From positions 62,001-126,000 of the forward strand of contig JAKANO010000005.1 in NCBI GenBank assembly GCA_021812385.1: DNA of 64,000 bases. The letters run 5' to 3'. The position numbers and the translations under genes were made by a program. The notes beneath the pieces are model-generated. The model saw only the letters and a program-made list of their open reading frames with translations, was not told the origin of the DNA and made no database searches. Positions 16,206 through 24,393 of this stretch are shown here, in pieces; positions within the stretch are counted from its first letter, which is position 1, and the number at the start of each line of letters is the position of its first letter. This stretch comes from Pseudomonadota bacterium. GTDB lineage: Bacteria > Pseudomonadota > Gammaproteobacteria > Burkholderiales > Thiobacteraceae.

Positions 16206-17132
16206 CTAGAAAAATATTGCGTAAAACAAGCCGCCCAGCAGCAGCCACTTGATCACGTAATAAGTCGCCTTGTTCCAGGCCTTGATGCGCTTGCCGACGA
16301 GTCGCACTTGATACGCGTAGGCGAAGATTTTGTTGATGATGCCGACGTGTTCGCCTTCGACGTTTTGCGTGGCGGCGGCGCGGATCAAGCGCCAGCCGAT
16401 GATGCGATTGAAGGCGCGCATGAAGGCATTGGACAAGGGGCGCTCGATATCGCACAGCAAGATCAGCCGGGTTTGATCGGTCTGGTTTTCCGCGTAGTGG
16501 ATGTAGGTCTCGTCGAACATCACCGCCTCGCCGTCCTTCCAGGCATAGGATTCGCCGTCCACCACGATGTGGCATTTGTCGGAATTCGGCGTCATCAGGC
16601 CCAGGTGATAGCGCAGCGAACCGGCGAAGGGATCGCGGTGCTTGACCAGCCGGCTGCCGGGCGGCAGCAGCGTGAACATGGCGGCGTTCACCGTGGGGAT
16701 GCCCGCCAACAGCGCGGTGGTCTTGGGGCAGAGCGTCTTGGCCGAGGGCAGAAAATCGTCATACCACTTGAGGTAAAAGCGCTTCCAGCCGGTGCGGAAG
16801 AAGGAGTTGAAGCCGACGTCGTTGTACTTGGCGGCGGCGCGGATATAGCCTTCGTCGAACAGCTTCATCCCTTCGTCGCGGATCATTTCCCAGCTGTCTT
16901 TCAGCGGCGCCAGTTCCGGAAACTGCTTCACATCGGCGTAGGGATTGGCCGGGACGGTGGAAAACAGATACATCAGGGTGTTGTACGGCGCCATCACGGT
17001 CGAATGGTCGGTGAGCTGGCGAAACAGCTTGTGTTTGACCCGGCCGCGAAAATGCACGTACAGCCCAGTCGCTATAAAAATCAGCAGGATGAAGTATTTC
17101 GGCGCCAGCAAATGCGTTAAATCAAAATTCAT
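16206..17132 (-). CDS. lpxO: Lipid A 2-hydroxylase LpxO-like (aspartyl/asparaginyl beta-hydroxylase family)
   Basis: The 308-residue protein has an N-terminal helix (KYFILLIFIATGLYVHFRG) and a C-terminal hydrophobic segment (YYVIKWLLLGGLFYAIFF) around an iron/2-oxoglutarate oxygenase core. Fe-binding residues lie in LVKHRDPFAGSLRYHLGL and FDETYIHYAEN, with a basic 2-oxoglutarate contact in DQTRLILLCDIERP. LpxO enzymes add a 2-hydroxyl to a secondary acyl chain of lipid A at the cytoplasmic face. Length and layout match LpxO. The DedA gene follows it on the same strand after 164 bases. Confidence 0.87.
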   Translation of the reverse strand: MNFDLTHLLAPKYFILLIFIATGLYVHFRGRVKHKLFRQLTDHSTVMAPYNTLMYLFSTVPANPYADVKQFPELAPLKDSWEMIRDEGMKLFDEGYIRAAAKYNDVGFNSFFRTGWKRFYLKWYDDFLPSAKTLCPKTTALLAGIPTVNAAMFTLLPPGSRLVKHRDPFAGSLRYHLGLMTPNSDKCHIVVDGESYAWKDGEAVMFDETYIHYAENQTDQTRLILLCDIERPLSNAFMRAFNRIIGWRLIRAAATQNVEGEHVGIINKIFAYAYQVRLVGKRIKAWNKATYYVIKWLLLGGLFYAIFF

Positions 17133-17334
17133 GGGGTCACGGCCAAAACCGGAGGAATATGTCTGATATAAGGCTGGCAGTTTACCAAAAGATCAGGCCG
17201 TATTAAACAACACTAATACGCTGGCCCCCGGTCTGCGCTAAAATCCATGCCATTTTACGCAGGCTGCGGGTTCACGGCATAATCCCCGGGCTTTTCGCTT
17301 GTACCAAATCTTCACCGAACCCTATATAGGCAAT

Positions 17335-19308
17335 ATGGCAACAAAATCCAACTACAACGCCGGCGACCTGGATGTCTTGCGCGGTCTGGCGCCGGTCAAG
17401 CAAGTGCCCTCGATGTACACCCGCGTCACCTCGCCGGCGCACATCATTCAAGAAGTGATCGACAACGCCGCCGACGAAGCCTTGGCCGGGTATGCGAAAC
17501 ACATTACGGTTTCCATGCATCTGGACGGCTCGGTGACGGTCGAGGACGATGGGCGCGGCATCCCGGTGGATATTCACCCAAAAGAAAAAGTCCCGGGCGT
17601 GCAATTGATTTTTACCGAACTGCACTCCGGCGGCAAATTCCGCAAGAAGCAGGAAGGGTCGGCCTATAGCTTCTCCGGCGGCCTGCATGGCGTGGGCGTG
17701 AGCGTGACCAATGCGCTCTCCACGCGACTGGAAGTGGAAGTGCGGCGCGACGGTAAAGCGCACCGCATGGTGTTCACCGATGGCGGGCATATCGATACGC
17801 CCTTGACCGTGGTCGGCAAGAGCATCAAGGCCACCGGCACCACGGTGCGCGCTTGGCCCGACAGCAAATATTTCGATACGCCGAAAGTGCCGCAAGGCGA
17901 GATCGAGCGCATCCTGTGCGCGAAATCGGTGTTATTGCCGGGCGTGGTGAGCTTGCTGCGCATCGAGCAAAAAGATGGCACGTTCGAAGAAAAATCCTGG
18001 TTCTACAAAAACGGCCTGCGCGATTATCTGGACGAGTTGTGCGGCGATGCCGCCACCGTCGCAGAACAATTCAGCGGCGAATATTACGCCTGCGAGACCG
18101 ACGAATTCTTTTCCGTGGGCGAAGGCGTGACCTGGGCGGTGCGCTGGTTGGAAGATGTGTCCGGCACCGGCGAATCCTATGTGAACCTGATCCCCACGCC
18201 CTCCGGCGGCACCCACGTCACCGGCCTGCGCGCGGCGCTTTACGAAGCGGTGAAAAGCTTCGCCGAAAGCCACGGCATGATGAACAAAGGCTTGCGCCTC
18301 ACGCCCGACGACACTTGGCGCAATGTGCGCTTCGTGGTGTCGGCGAAAATTTTAGAGCCGCAATTTCGCGGCCAGACCAAGGAACACCTGGACTCGCGCG
18401 AAGGCCATAAGCTCGTGCTGGATACGGTCAAGCCGCACTTGGAGGCGTGGCTGGTGTCGCACCTGGATTCCGCCAAGGCCATCACCGAGCTGGCGCTCTC
18501 CAATGCCCGCGCGCGCCTCAACGAAGGCAAGAAGGTCGAGCGCAAGCGCTCCGGCGGCGTGTCCGCCCTGCCCGGCAAGCTCACCGAAGCGGAGTCGAAC
18601 AACCCCGCCGAGTGCGAACTGTTTTTGGTCGAGGGCGATTCCGCCGGCGGCAGCGCCAAGCAGGCGCGCTCCAAGGCCAACCAGGCCATCCTGCCGCTCA
18701 AGGGCAAAATCGAAAACACCTGGGAAGTCTCGCATGACTCGGTGCTGGGCAATAGCGAAGTACACGACATCGCCGTCGCCATGGGCATCGATCCGCACAG
18801 CATCGACGATATGGCCAAGGCCGACCTGTCCAATCTGCGCTATCACACCCTGGCCATCATGGCCGACGCCGACGACGACGGACGGCACATCTCCACACTG
18901 CTGCTGACGCTGTTCTTCCGCCATTTCCCCGCGGTGATCGCAGCCGGCCATTTGTATATCGCGCAAGCGCCGCTGTACCGCATCGACACGAGTTCGGCCG
19001 GCAAAAACCGCCCGGCGCGCAAGTTGTATGCGATGGACGAAGCTGAACTCGAAGCGACAACGGATCGTCTGACCAAGGAAGGCTATCGCGACATCAAGAC
19101 CAGCCGCTTCAAAGGGCTGGGCGAAATGAACCCAGAAGAATTATGGGAAACCACCATGTCGCCCGACACGCGGCGCATGCTGCAGGTGCGGCTGCCGGAA
19201 GGCGATTTAAGCGCGGCGCTGCAACTGTTCAATAGCCTGATGGGCAAGAAGGAAGCGGCTTGGCGCAGGAACTGGATGTCGAGTAAGGGCTATCAGATTA
19301 ATGAGTAG
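17335..19308 (+). CDS. parE: DNA topoisomerase IV subunit B
   Basis: The 657-residue ATPase subunit of topoisomerase IV, which unlinks daughter chromosomes. The GHKL ATPase motifs are QEVIDNAADEA, VEDDGRGIPVD and SGGLHGVGVSVTNAL. The TOPRIM part has LFLVEGDSAGGSAKQARSK, IMADADDDGRHI and the C-terminal FKGLGEMNPEELWETTM. The start at 17335 (MATKSNYN) is preferred over an in-frame site 36 bases upstream because the family starts here. It is followed by a 132-base inverted repeat and then parC. Confidence 0.95.
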   Translation: MATKSNYNAGDLDVLRGLAPVKQVPSMYTRVTSPAHIIQEVIDNAADEALAGYAKHITVSMHLDGSVTVEDDGRGIPVDIHPKEKVPGVQLIFTELHSGGKFRKKQEGSAYSFSGGLHGVGVSVTNALSTRLEVEVRRDGKAHRMVFTDGGHIDTPLTVVGKSIKATGTTVRAWPDSKYFDTPKVPQGEIERILCAKSVLLPGVVSLLRIEQKDGTFEEKSWFYKNGLRDYLDELCGDAATVAEQFSGEYYACETDEFFSVGEGVTWAVRWLEDVSGTGESYVNLIPTPSGGTHVTGLRAALYEAVKSFAESHGMMNKGLRLTPDDTWRNVRFVVSAKILEPQFRGQTKEHLDSREGHKLVLDTVKPHLEAWLVSHLDSAKAITELALSNARARLNEGKKVERKRSGGVSALPGKLTEAESNNPAECELFLVEGDSAGGSAKQARSKANQAILPLKGKIENTWEVSHDSVLGNSEVHDIAVAMGIDPHSIDDMAKADLSNLRYHTLAIMADADDDGRHISTLLLTLFFRHFPAVIAAGHLYIAQAPLYRIDTSSAGKNRPARKLYAMDEAELEATTDRLTKEGYRDIKTSRFKGLGEMNPEELWETTMSPDTRRMLQVRLPEGDLSAALQLFNSLMGKKEAAWRRNWMSSKGYQINE

Positions 19309-19323
19309 TTAGAAAAACGATTG

Positions 19324-19455
19324 AACCGCCAAGGCGCCAAGAGCGCCAAGAAAAACAAATTCACTTAACGATAAGACGCACCTTAAATTGAGCGAATAGC
19401 TTGAACTTTTCCTGCCTTTACTTGGCGCTCTTGGCGTCTTGGCGTCTTGGCGGTT
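19324..19455. repeat. Long inverted repeat, CGCCAAG family, copy 1
   Basis: The left arm (19324-19350) is built from units AACCGCCAAG-GCGCCAAG-AGCGCCAAG. The right arm (19421-19455) is its inverted complement with one extra GTCTTGGC unit. The 70-base centre is AT-richer and not conserved in the other copies. It lies between parE and parC. Copies 2 and 3 are at 50673 and 54193. Confidence 0.9.
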
Positions 19456-19501
19456 AGCGAATTTGTGTTTTTAACGAAACGATTTTTTTGGAACAGCAAT
19501 C

Positions 19502-21802
19502 ATGGGCAACTTAAACGATTTCCCCGAAAACACCGTCCTGATCGACGAGCAGGCCGAGCGCGACTATCTCACCTACGCCATCATGTCGGTCAAGGAGCGC
19601 GCGCTGCCGCAAGTCGAAGACGGACAGAAGCCGGTGCAGAAACGCATCCTGTATTCGATGTGGAACGCCGGCCAGAAGCCGGACGCCAAGCATGTGAAGA
19701 GCGCGCGCGTGGTGGGCGAGGTGCTGGGGAAATTGCATCCGCATGGCGACTCCTCGGTGTACGACGCCATGGTGCGCTTGGCGCAGGAGTTCACCGTGCG
19801 CTATCCCTTGATGGACGGCCAGGGCAATTTCGGTTCGCTGGACGGCGACCGCGCGGCGGCGTTTCGTTACACGGAAATCCGGCTGGCGCCCATCGCCGAT
19901 CTGCTGCTGTCCGAGGTCGAGCGCGGCACGGTGGACTTCCTCGACAACTACGATGGCACCTCGCGCGAACCGCGCGTGCTGCCGGCGCGCCTGCCCTTCA
20001 CGCTGTTGAATGGCGCCTCCGGCATCGCCGTCGGCATGGCCTGCGAGATTCCCTCGCACAACCTGAAGGAAGTGGCCGCGGCCTGTGTCGCCTATCTCAA
20101 GAAGCCGAACATGAGCGTGGCGGAACTCTGCACCTATTTACCCGGCCCGGATTTCCCCGGCGGCGGCAAGCTGATTTCTTCGGCGGCGGATATTCAGGCC
20201 GCTTACGCCTCCGGCAGCGGTTCGCTGCGGGTGCGCGCGCAATTCGAATACGAGGTACTGGCGCGCAGCCAGTGGCAGATCGTCATCACGCAATTCCCGC
20301 CGGGCTGTTCCGCGAAAAAAGTCCTGCAAGAGCTGGACGAGATCGCCGACCCCAAGGTCAAGGACCCGAAGAAAGACAAACTCAGCCCCAAGCAAGTGAG
20401 CCTGAAACAGCTCACGCTGTCCTTGATCGACGCCGCGCGCGACGAATCGGACAAGACCACGCCGGTACGCCTGGTGATCGAGCCGCGCACCTCCAAGGTG
20501 GATCGCGCGGAATTGATTGCCTTCCTGTTCGCCAACACCAGCCTGGAAACCTCGGTCGGCATCAACTTCACCGTGGTGGGCCTGGACGCCAATCCCAACC
20601 GCAAGAACATCCTGCAACTGGTTTCAGAGTGGGCGGAGTTTCGTTTCACTTGCGTGACACGCCGTTGCCAGTACCGCTTGAACGACGTGGTGGATCGCCT
20701 GCACATTTTGGATGGCCGCAAGATCGCCTTCCTGCACATCGACAAAGTGATCAAGGTCATCCGCGAATCGGACGAACCGAAAGCGGCCTTGATGAGCCAA
20801 TTCGGCCTGACCGAAATTCAGGCACAAGACATCCTCGAAATCCGCCTGCGCCAATTGGCCAAGCTGGAATGGATCAAGATCGAAAACGAAATGAAGGCGC
20901 TGGCCACGGAGAAAGACGAGCTGGAGCGCCTGCTGTCCTCCGACGCCCTGATGCGCAAACTGATCATCAAGGAAATCGAAGCCGACGCAAAGCTTTACGG
21001 CGATGCACGGCGCACGCAGATCATCGAAGAAGCGCCCTCCTCCGCCACGACCAAGGCGCCGGCCGTCGTGGATGAACCGGTGACGATCCTGCTATCGAAA
21101 AACGGCTGGCTGCGCGCCCGCCCCGGCCATGGCCTCGATCTCACCCAAGTCAACTTCAAGACCGGCGATGCGCTGTCGGGCGCAATTGAAACCCGCAGCA
21201 CTTATCCGGTCGTCTTCATCGACAGCAAAGGCCGTGCCTATTCCATCCAAGCCTCGGATGCACCCACCGGGCGCGGCGACGGCGTGCCGGTCACCTCGCT
21301 GATCGAATTGCAGGACGGCGCCAAGCTCTGTCACATGCTGTCGGGCGATCCCGAAACCAAATACATCTTCGCCGGCGATGCCGGCTACGGCTTCTACACC
21401 GCCCTGAAAAACCTGGTGGCCAGACCGCGCGCCGGCAAGGCCTTCCTGTCGCTGGATGAAAACGAATTGCCCTTGTCACCGCTAGTGCTGCCACAAGACC
21501 TGAGCGGCCTATGGTTAGGCTGCGCCTCGGACGCCGGACGCTTCGTCGTGTTCGCGCTGGATGAAATCAAGGAACTACCCAAAGGCAAAGGCGTGAAGCT
21601 GATCAGCCTGGACAAAAACGCCAAGACCTGCGGCCTACTCACCTTCAGCGGCAACAAGTTACCGCTGAACCTCGCCGTGCGCGGTAGAAACTTCAAGCTG
21701 GTGCTAGAAGGCGAAGAGCTAGAGAAGCATCGCGGGCATCGCGCGGCGAAAGGTGTTTACCTGCCGAAGAAGGGGTTGGTGGTTGGGAAGTTTGAGGCTT
21801 GA
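19502..21802 (+). CDS. parC: DNA topoisomerase IV subunit A
   Basis: The 766-residue DNA-cleaving subunit, partner of parE. The breakage domain shows RDYLTYAIMSVKERALPQ, the quinolone-determining region HPHGDSSVYDAMVRLAQ with wild-type-like Ser and an acidic Asp at the usual positions, and the catalytic Tyr in AAFRYTEIRLAP. A coiled-coil/tower region is followed by a C-terminal beta-pinwheel with repeats such as DSKGRAYSIQASD and GDAGYGFYTALKN. The start at 19502 follows the inverted repeat directly. Length matches ParC (752 in E. coli) and not GyrA. Confidence 0.95.
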   Translation: MGNLNDFPENTVLIDEQAERDYLTYAIMSVKERALPQVEDGQKPVQKRILYSMWNAGQKPDAKHVKSARVVGEVLGKLHPHGDSSVYDAMVRLAQEFTVRYPLMDGQGNFGSLDGDRAAAFRYTEIRLAPIADLLLSEVERGTVDFLDNYDGTSREPRVLPARLPFTLLNGASGIAVGMACEIPSHNLKEVAAACVAYLKKPNMSVAELCTYLPGPDFPGGGKLISSAADIQAAYASGSGSLRVRAQFEYEVLARSQWQIVITQFPPGCSAKKVLQELDEIADPKVKDPKKDKLSPKQVSLKQLTLSLIDAARDESDKTTPVRLVIEPRTSKVDRAELIAFLFANTSLETSVGINFTVVGLDANPNRKNILQLVSEWAEFRFTCVTRRCQYRLNDVVDRLHILDGRKIAFLHIDKVIKVIRESDEPKAALMSQFGLTEIQAQDILEIRLRQLAKLEWIKIENEMKALATEKDELERLLSSDALMRKLIIKEIEADAKLYGDARRTQIIEEAPSSATTKAPAVVDEPVTILLSKNGWLRARPGHGLDLTQVNFKTGDALSGAIETRSTYPVVFIDSKGRAYSIQASDAPTGRGDGVPVTSLIELQDGAKLCHMLSGDPETKYIFAGDAGYGFYTALKNLVARPRAGKAFLSLDENELPLSPLVLPQDLSGLWLGCASDAGRFVVFALDEIKELPKGKGVKLISLDKNAKTCGLLTFSGNKLPLNLAVRGRNFKLVLEGEELEKHRGHRAAKGVYLPKKGLVVGKFEA

Positions 21803-21814
21803 TTTTAGTAATCG

Positions 21815-22372
21815 ATGAAGCCTACATACAAAAAATATTGGAACGGGTTTGTGAAAGAACAGATGGGCTTACACTTTCCCATTTTCAAAAAGATGCCGGC
21901 TCGAATGTATTCTCTAAAAGGGGGCATAATCTCTTCTTCCGTTCAGGTATTTCATCATAAGCCATGCGCTAAGATTGAGTTATTTATCGCAATTGATCCT
22001 GTTCGTGCACGTGATCGCTTTGATTTGTGGGTAGGCTGGTCGACAAGTAACAGATTTCCTGCAGAACATTGGGACTCGTTCAAAGTTATGGAAGAAGCTG
22101 TTGTGAAGAATGAATTTCTATCTTCACATCAAGATTTACAAAATTGCTCGGGTAAGAAAAACAGCGGGGCTTGGAGTTTCTTTGATATTGGTGATGACAT
22201 ACATAGCCCAGATTGGTTTGAGCGCGCAGTAATGTCTGATCTAGAAAATGTGGTGGATTCCGTTGCAGAAATCAGGGTAAGAACCACCTTGAATGCTGCT
22301 TTGTCAGAACTAGCGGAAATGACAGCACCTGTCTTTAAGCGTTTACAGGAAAATTACTGTGCAGGTGAATAA
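21815..22372 (+). CDS. Orphan AT-rich hypothetical protein
   Basis: The 185-residue soluble protein starts 12 bases after parC but has clearly lower GC and different codon use than its neighbours, suggesting acquisition by transfer. It is rich in aromatic residues (FDLWVGWSTSNRFP, SGAWSFFDIGDD). The C-terminal third is a likely amphipathic helix region. No signal peptide, membrane helix or catalytic motif is evident, and I do not recognise the family. A repeat-rich region follows immediately. Similar AT-rich orphan genes occur at 61121 and 61608. Confidence 0.7.
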   Translation: MKPTYKKYWNGFVKEQMGLHFPIFKKMPARMYSLKGGIISSSVQVFHHKPCAKIELFIAIDPVRARDRFDLWVGWSTSNRFPAEHWDSFKVMEEAVVKNEFLSSHQDLQNCSGKKNSGAWSFFDIGDDIHSPDWFERAVMSDLENVVDSVAEIRVRTTLNAALSELAEMTAPVFKRLQENYCAGE

Positions 22373-22399
22373 GTAAATGTACATCGGGTTATGCCCGCT

Positions 22400-22710
22400 G
22401 GTGTCTAACCTGACTTACGCACTGCTGGCATCGCGACGCTTTTGGGGGCCCCTGCGAGCCGCCGAGTAGCGCAGCCGCGCCGGGGGTAGTCGGCGGATTC
22501 ATGTTTGAGCGCGTGGCCGCGCAGCGGATCGCGCGAGTTCGAATCCGACGCCCGGCGTGGCGAGCAACGCAGGGGAGTCGACCAACGGGAGACCGGCGAA
22601 CCGGGGTGCCCTTTTCTTTGCTTACATTTCTTTTGGGCAAGCAAAAGAAAGTAAGTGCCCCGCCGGGGCATGACCGGCCCTAAAGCATTCCGCGCGCAGC
22701 GCGACTCCAA
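22400..22710. repeat. Interspersed repeat element with long purine/pyrimidine hairpin
   Basis: A GC-rich block leads into a characteristic imperfect palindrome at about 22605-22668 (GGGGTGCCCTTTTCTTTGC on the left, GCAAAAGAAAGTAAGTGCCCC on the right). Blocks of this kind are widespread, high-copy intergenic elements in proteobacteria as I recall them. Open frames here (KEKGTP...RRSP on the minus strand) are typical spurious predictions. The GAGTTCGAATCC string near 22540 resembles a tRNA T-arm but no tRNA surrounds it. Confidence 0.6.
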
Positions 22711-22740
22711 ATCAGTACTGAATATATCTAGGCTGCTAAA

Positions 22741-22911
22741 ACCCTGGATTCCGGCCTTCGCCGAAATGACGCCATAGGCTGTTGGGCGCTTGTCTCGTAC
22801 TTACTTAACGCCCAAATAATTCTTTTGGCTTTGGTTGTTGCCGGCTGGAAGCCGGCGCTACAGAGCGCCCGATATTAGTAGCATGGTCGGGTTAGCGCAG
22901 CGCAACCCGAC
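22741..22911. repeat. Cluster of three short repeat-like intergenic motifs
   Basis: Three sequence types commonly scattered in proteobacterial genomes lie in 170 bases: TGGATTCCGGCCTTCGCCG (about 22745), GCCGGCTGGAAGCCGGCGC (about 22840), and a GTCGGGTT-N10-AACCCGAC hairpin (22886-22911). No gene is seen. The cluster ends 11 bases before the stop codon of the VWA gene. Confidence 0.55.
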
Positions 22912-22922
22912 GCGTTACGAAA

Positions 22923-24242
22923 TTAATTCAACTGCACCCGCTGCCCCCAAGGCACAACGCCCTTCCCCTTCACCAACCAGATCACCGGACAATGCGGTTC
23001 CCGCACGGGAAATTCACCTTCAGCATCGGTGAAGTACACCACCAGGTCGGGGCGCATTTGCTCGCGTTCGATCCATTCGAACGGCGGCTTGAAGCTGGTG
23101 CCACCGCCACCGGTCAAATCTTGCGGCAGGTATAGCGGCTCCCAAGATTCGAAAATCCACGGGCCGTTGCCGCACAGATGATCGTCGCAACCATGCAGGG
23201 TGATGCGGGCGCGCATCTGGCTTTTCAGGGCGTCGACTTCGGAGACGAACTCGCGCATTTCTTCTTCGCCGATGGAGCCGCTGGTGTCGAGGAATACCAG
23301 CACATCGATCATGCTCGATGCCAGACTGGGCAGGATGGCTTCGCCTTCGCGGCGCGACGGGCGCTGAAAGCTGTAATCGTCGCGCGCGGCAACTTTCATG
23401 TAGCGCGCCAGCAGCATGCGCCAGGGCAGTTGCGGTTGCAGCAAGTGGTCGATCATGCGCGCCAGCGATTGCGACAGTTTGCCGGCGTGCGCCGCTTGCT
23501 GCGCGGCAGCGGCGAGGCGCTGTTGCCATAGCTGGCCCAACTCTTGTTTCTCCGCTTCGGACAGGCCGCTCTCTTGCTCGTGTTCGGTCTCGCCTTCCTG
23601 TTGTGCGTTGCTGCCGCCTTGGGATTGGTCCGGGTTGGGTTGCGGCGGCGCATTGCCTGCGGACTCGCCCTTGCCTTCGCCTTTCCCGCCTTGGCTTTGC
23701 GAACTGTCGTCGTTATTTTCCGGCGAGGCATCGCCCGGCTGCGGCTTGCTTTGGCCGCCGCTGCCGGCGTCGGATTGTTCGTACATGTGATCGTCGATCG
23801 GCTCTTCTTCGGTGTCGTTCGGAATCAGCGGATAGATTTCCTCGGCTGTCAGGCCGTGGTATTCGGGATTCAGCAAACAACCGGGGGGCGGCTTCAGGCC
23901 TTCGTCCGACAACAGCAAATTCACCGCGTGGTCGCAGGCGATGTCCCAGCGCCGGATTTCGCGATGGCTGCGGCGCGCGAAGTGCGACAGCGCGCAATGC
24001 ATGGCGTCGTGCGCCAGCATGAATTGGGTCTGCACCAGGTTCAGGTGGCGAATGTAATCGGGGTTGTAATAAAAATAACGCGCGTCGGTGCCGGTGGTGC
24101 GCACGCCGCCCTCGCCGGTGCTGGCCTTGAGCGTGAGGTGCATCACCAGCGTGCCGAGGAACGGCTTTTCCAGGATCAGGCGCGTGCGCGCGGCGGAGAG
24201 CTTGGTTTCGATGTCCGAAAGATTGGGGAGATCGCTGGCCAT
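22923..24242 (-). CDS. VWA/DUF2201-type putative metallopeptidase partner of MoxR
   Basis: The 439-residue protein has an N-terminal DUF2201 region with a zinc-peptidase-like motif FMLAHDAMHCALSHFARR, a low-complexity Gln/Gly/Glu-rich linker near residues 150-230, and a C-terminal von Willebrand A domain. The metal-dependent adhesion site DTSGSIG and a late Gly-rich TGGGGTSF are intact. Such proteins work with MoxR AAA+ ATPases in metal insertion or complex remodelling. The moxR gene is directly upstream on the same strand, separated by an inverted repeat. The target is not known from this context. Confidence 0.87.
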   Translation of the reverse strand: MASDLPNLSDIETKLSAARTRLILEKPFLGTLVMHLTLKASTGEGGVRTTGTDARYFYYNPDYIRHLNLVQTQFMLAHDAMHCALSHFARRSHREIRRWDIACDHAVNLLLSDEGLKPPPGCLLNPEYHGLTAEEIYPLIPNDTEEEPIDDHMYEQSDAGSGGQSKPQPGDASPENNDDSSQSQGGKGEGKGESAGNAPPQPNPDQSQGGSNAQQEGETEHEQESGLSEAEKQELGQLWQQRLAAAAQQAAHAGKLSQSLARMIDHLLQPQLPWRMLLARYMKVAARDDYSFQRPSRREGEAILPSLASSMIDVLVFLDTSGSIGEEEMREFVSEVDALKSQMRARITLHGCDDHLCGNGPWIFESWEPLYLPQDLTGGGGTSFKPPFEWIEREQMRPDLVVYFTDAEGEFPVREPHCPVIWLVKGKGVVPWGQRVQLN

Positions 24243-24261
24243 GATTTATAAAAATCTTTTT

Positions 24262-24380
24262 GCCACAGAGGGCACAGAGAAATCCAAATGCTTGACACCC
24301 CTACCAGACCCGCCCAAGGTGCGTCCTTGATTTGGCGCCACAAAGTCCTTTAACTCAGTGTTCTCTGTGTTCTCTGTGGC
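24262..24380. repeat. Long inverted repeat, CACAGAG family, copy 1
   Basis: The left arm GCCACAGAGGGCACAGAGAA (24262-24281) and right arm TTCTCTGTGTTCTCTGTGGC (24361-24380) are inverted with a 79-base unrelated centre. It lies between moxR and the VWA gene. A second member of the family is at 56164. Confidence 0.85.
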
Positions 24381-24393
24381 TAGCATTTTCTAT

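Noticed and set aside
19447..21075. 542-codon plus-strand frame overlapping parC
   Set aside because: It is out of frame with parC, low in hydrophobic order, and rich in Arg/Gly/Ala as expected for a shadow frame.
22536..22560. tRNA T-arm-like string (GAGTTCGAATCC)
   Set aside because: No acceptor stem, D-arm or anticodon arm can be drawn around it; it is part of a repeat element.
22389..22640. Short minus-strand frames with KEKGTP and RRSP motifs
   Set aside because: Such frames are frequent artefacts within this kind of interspersed repeat and have no ribosome site.
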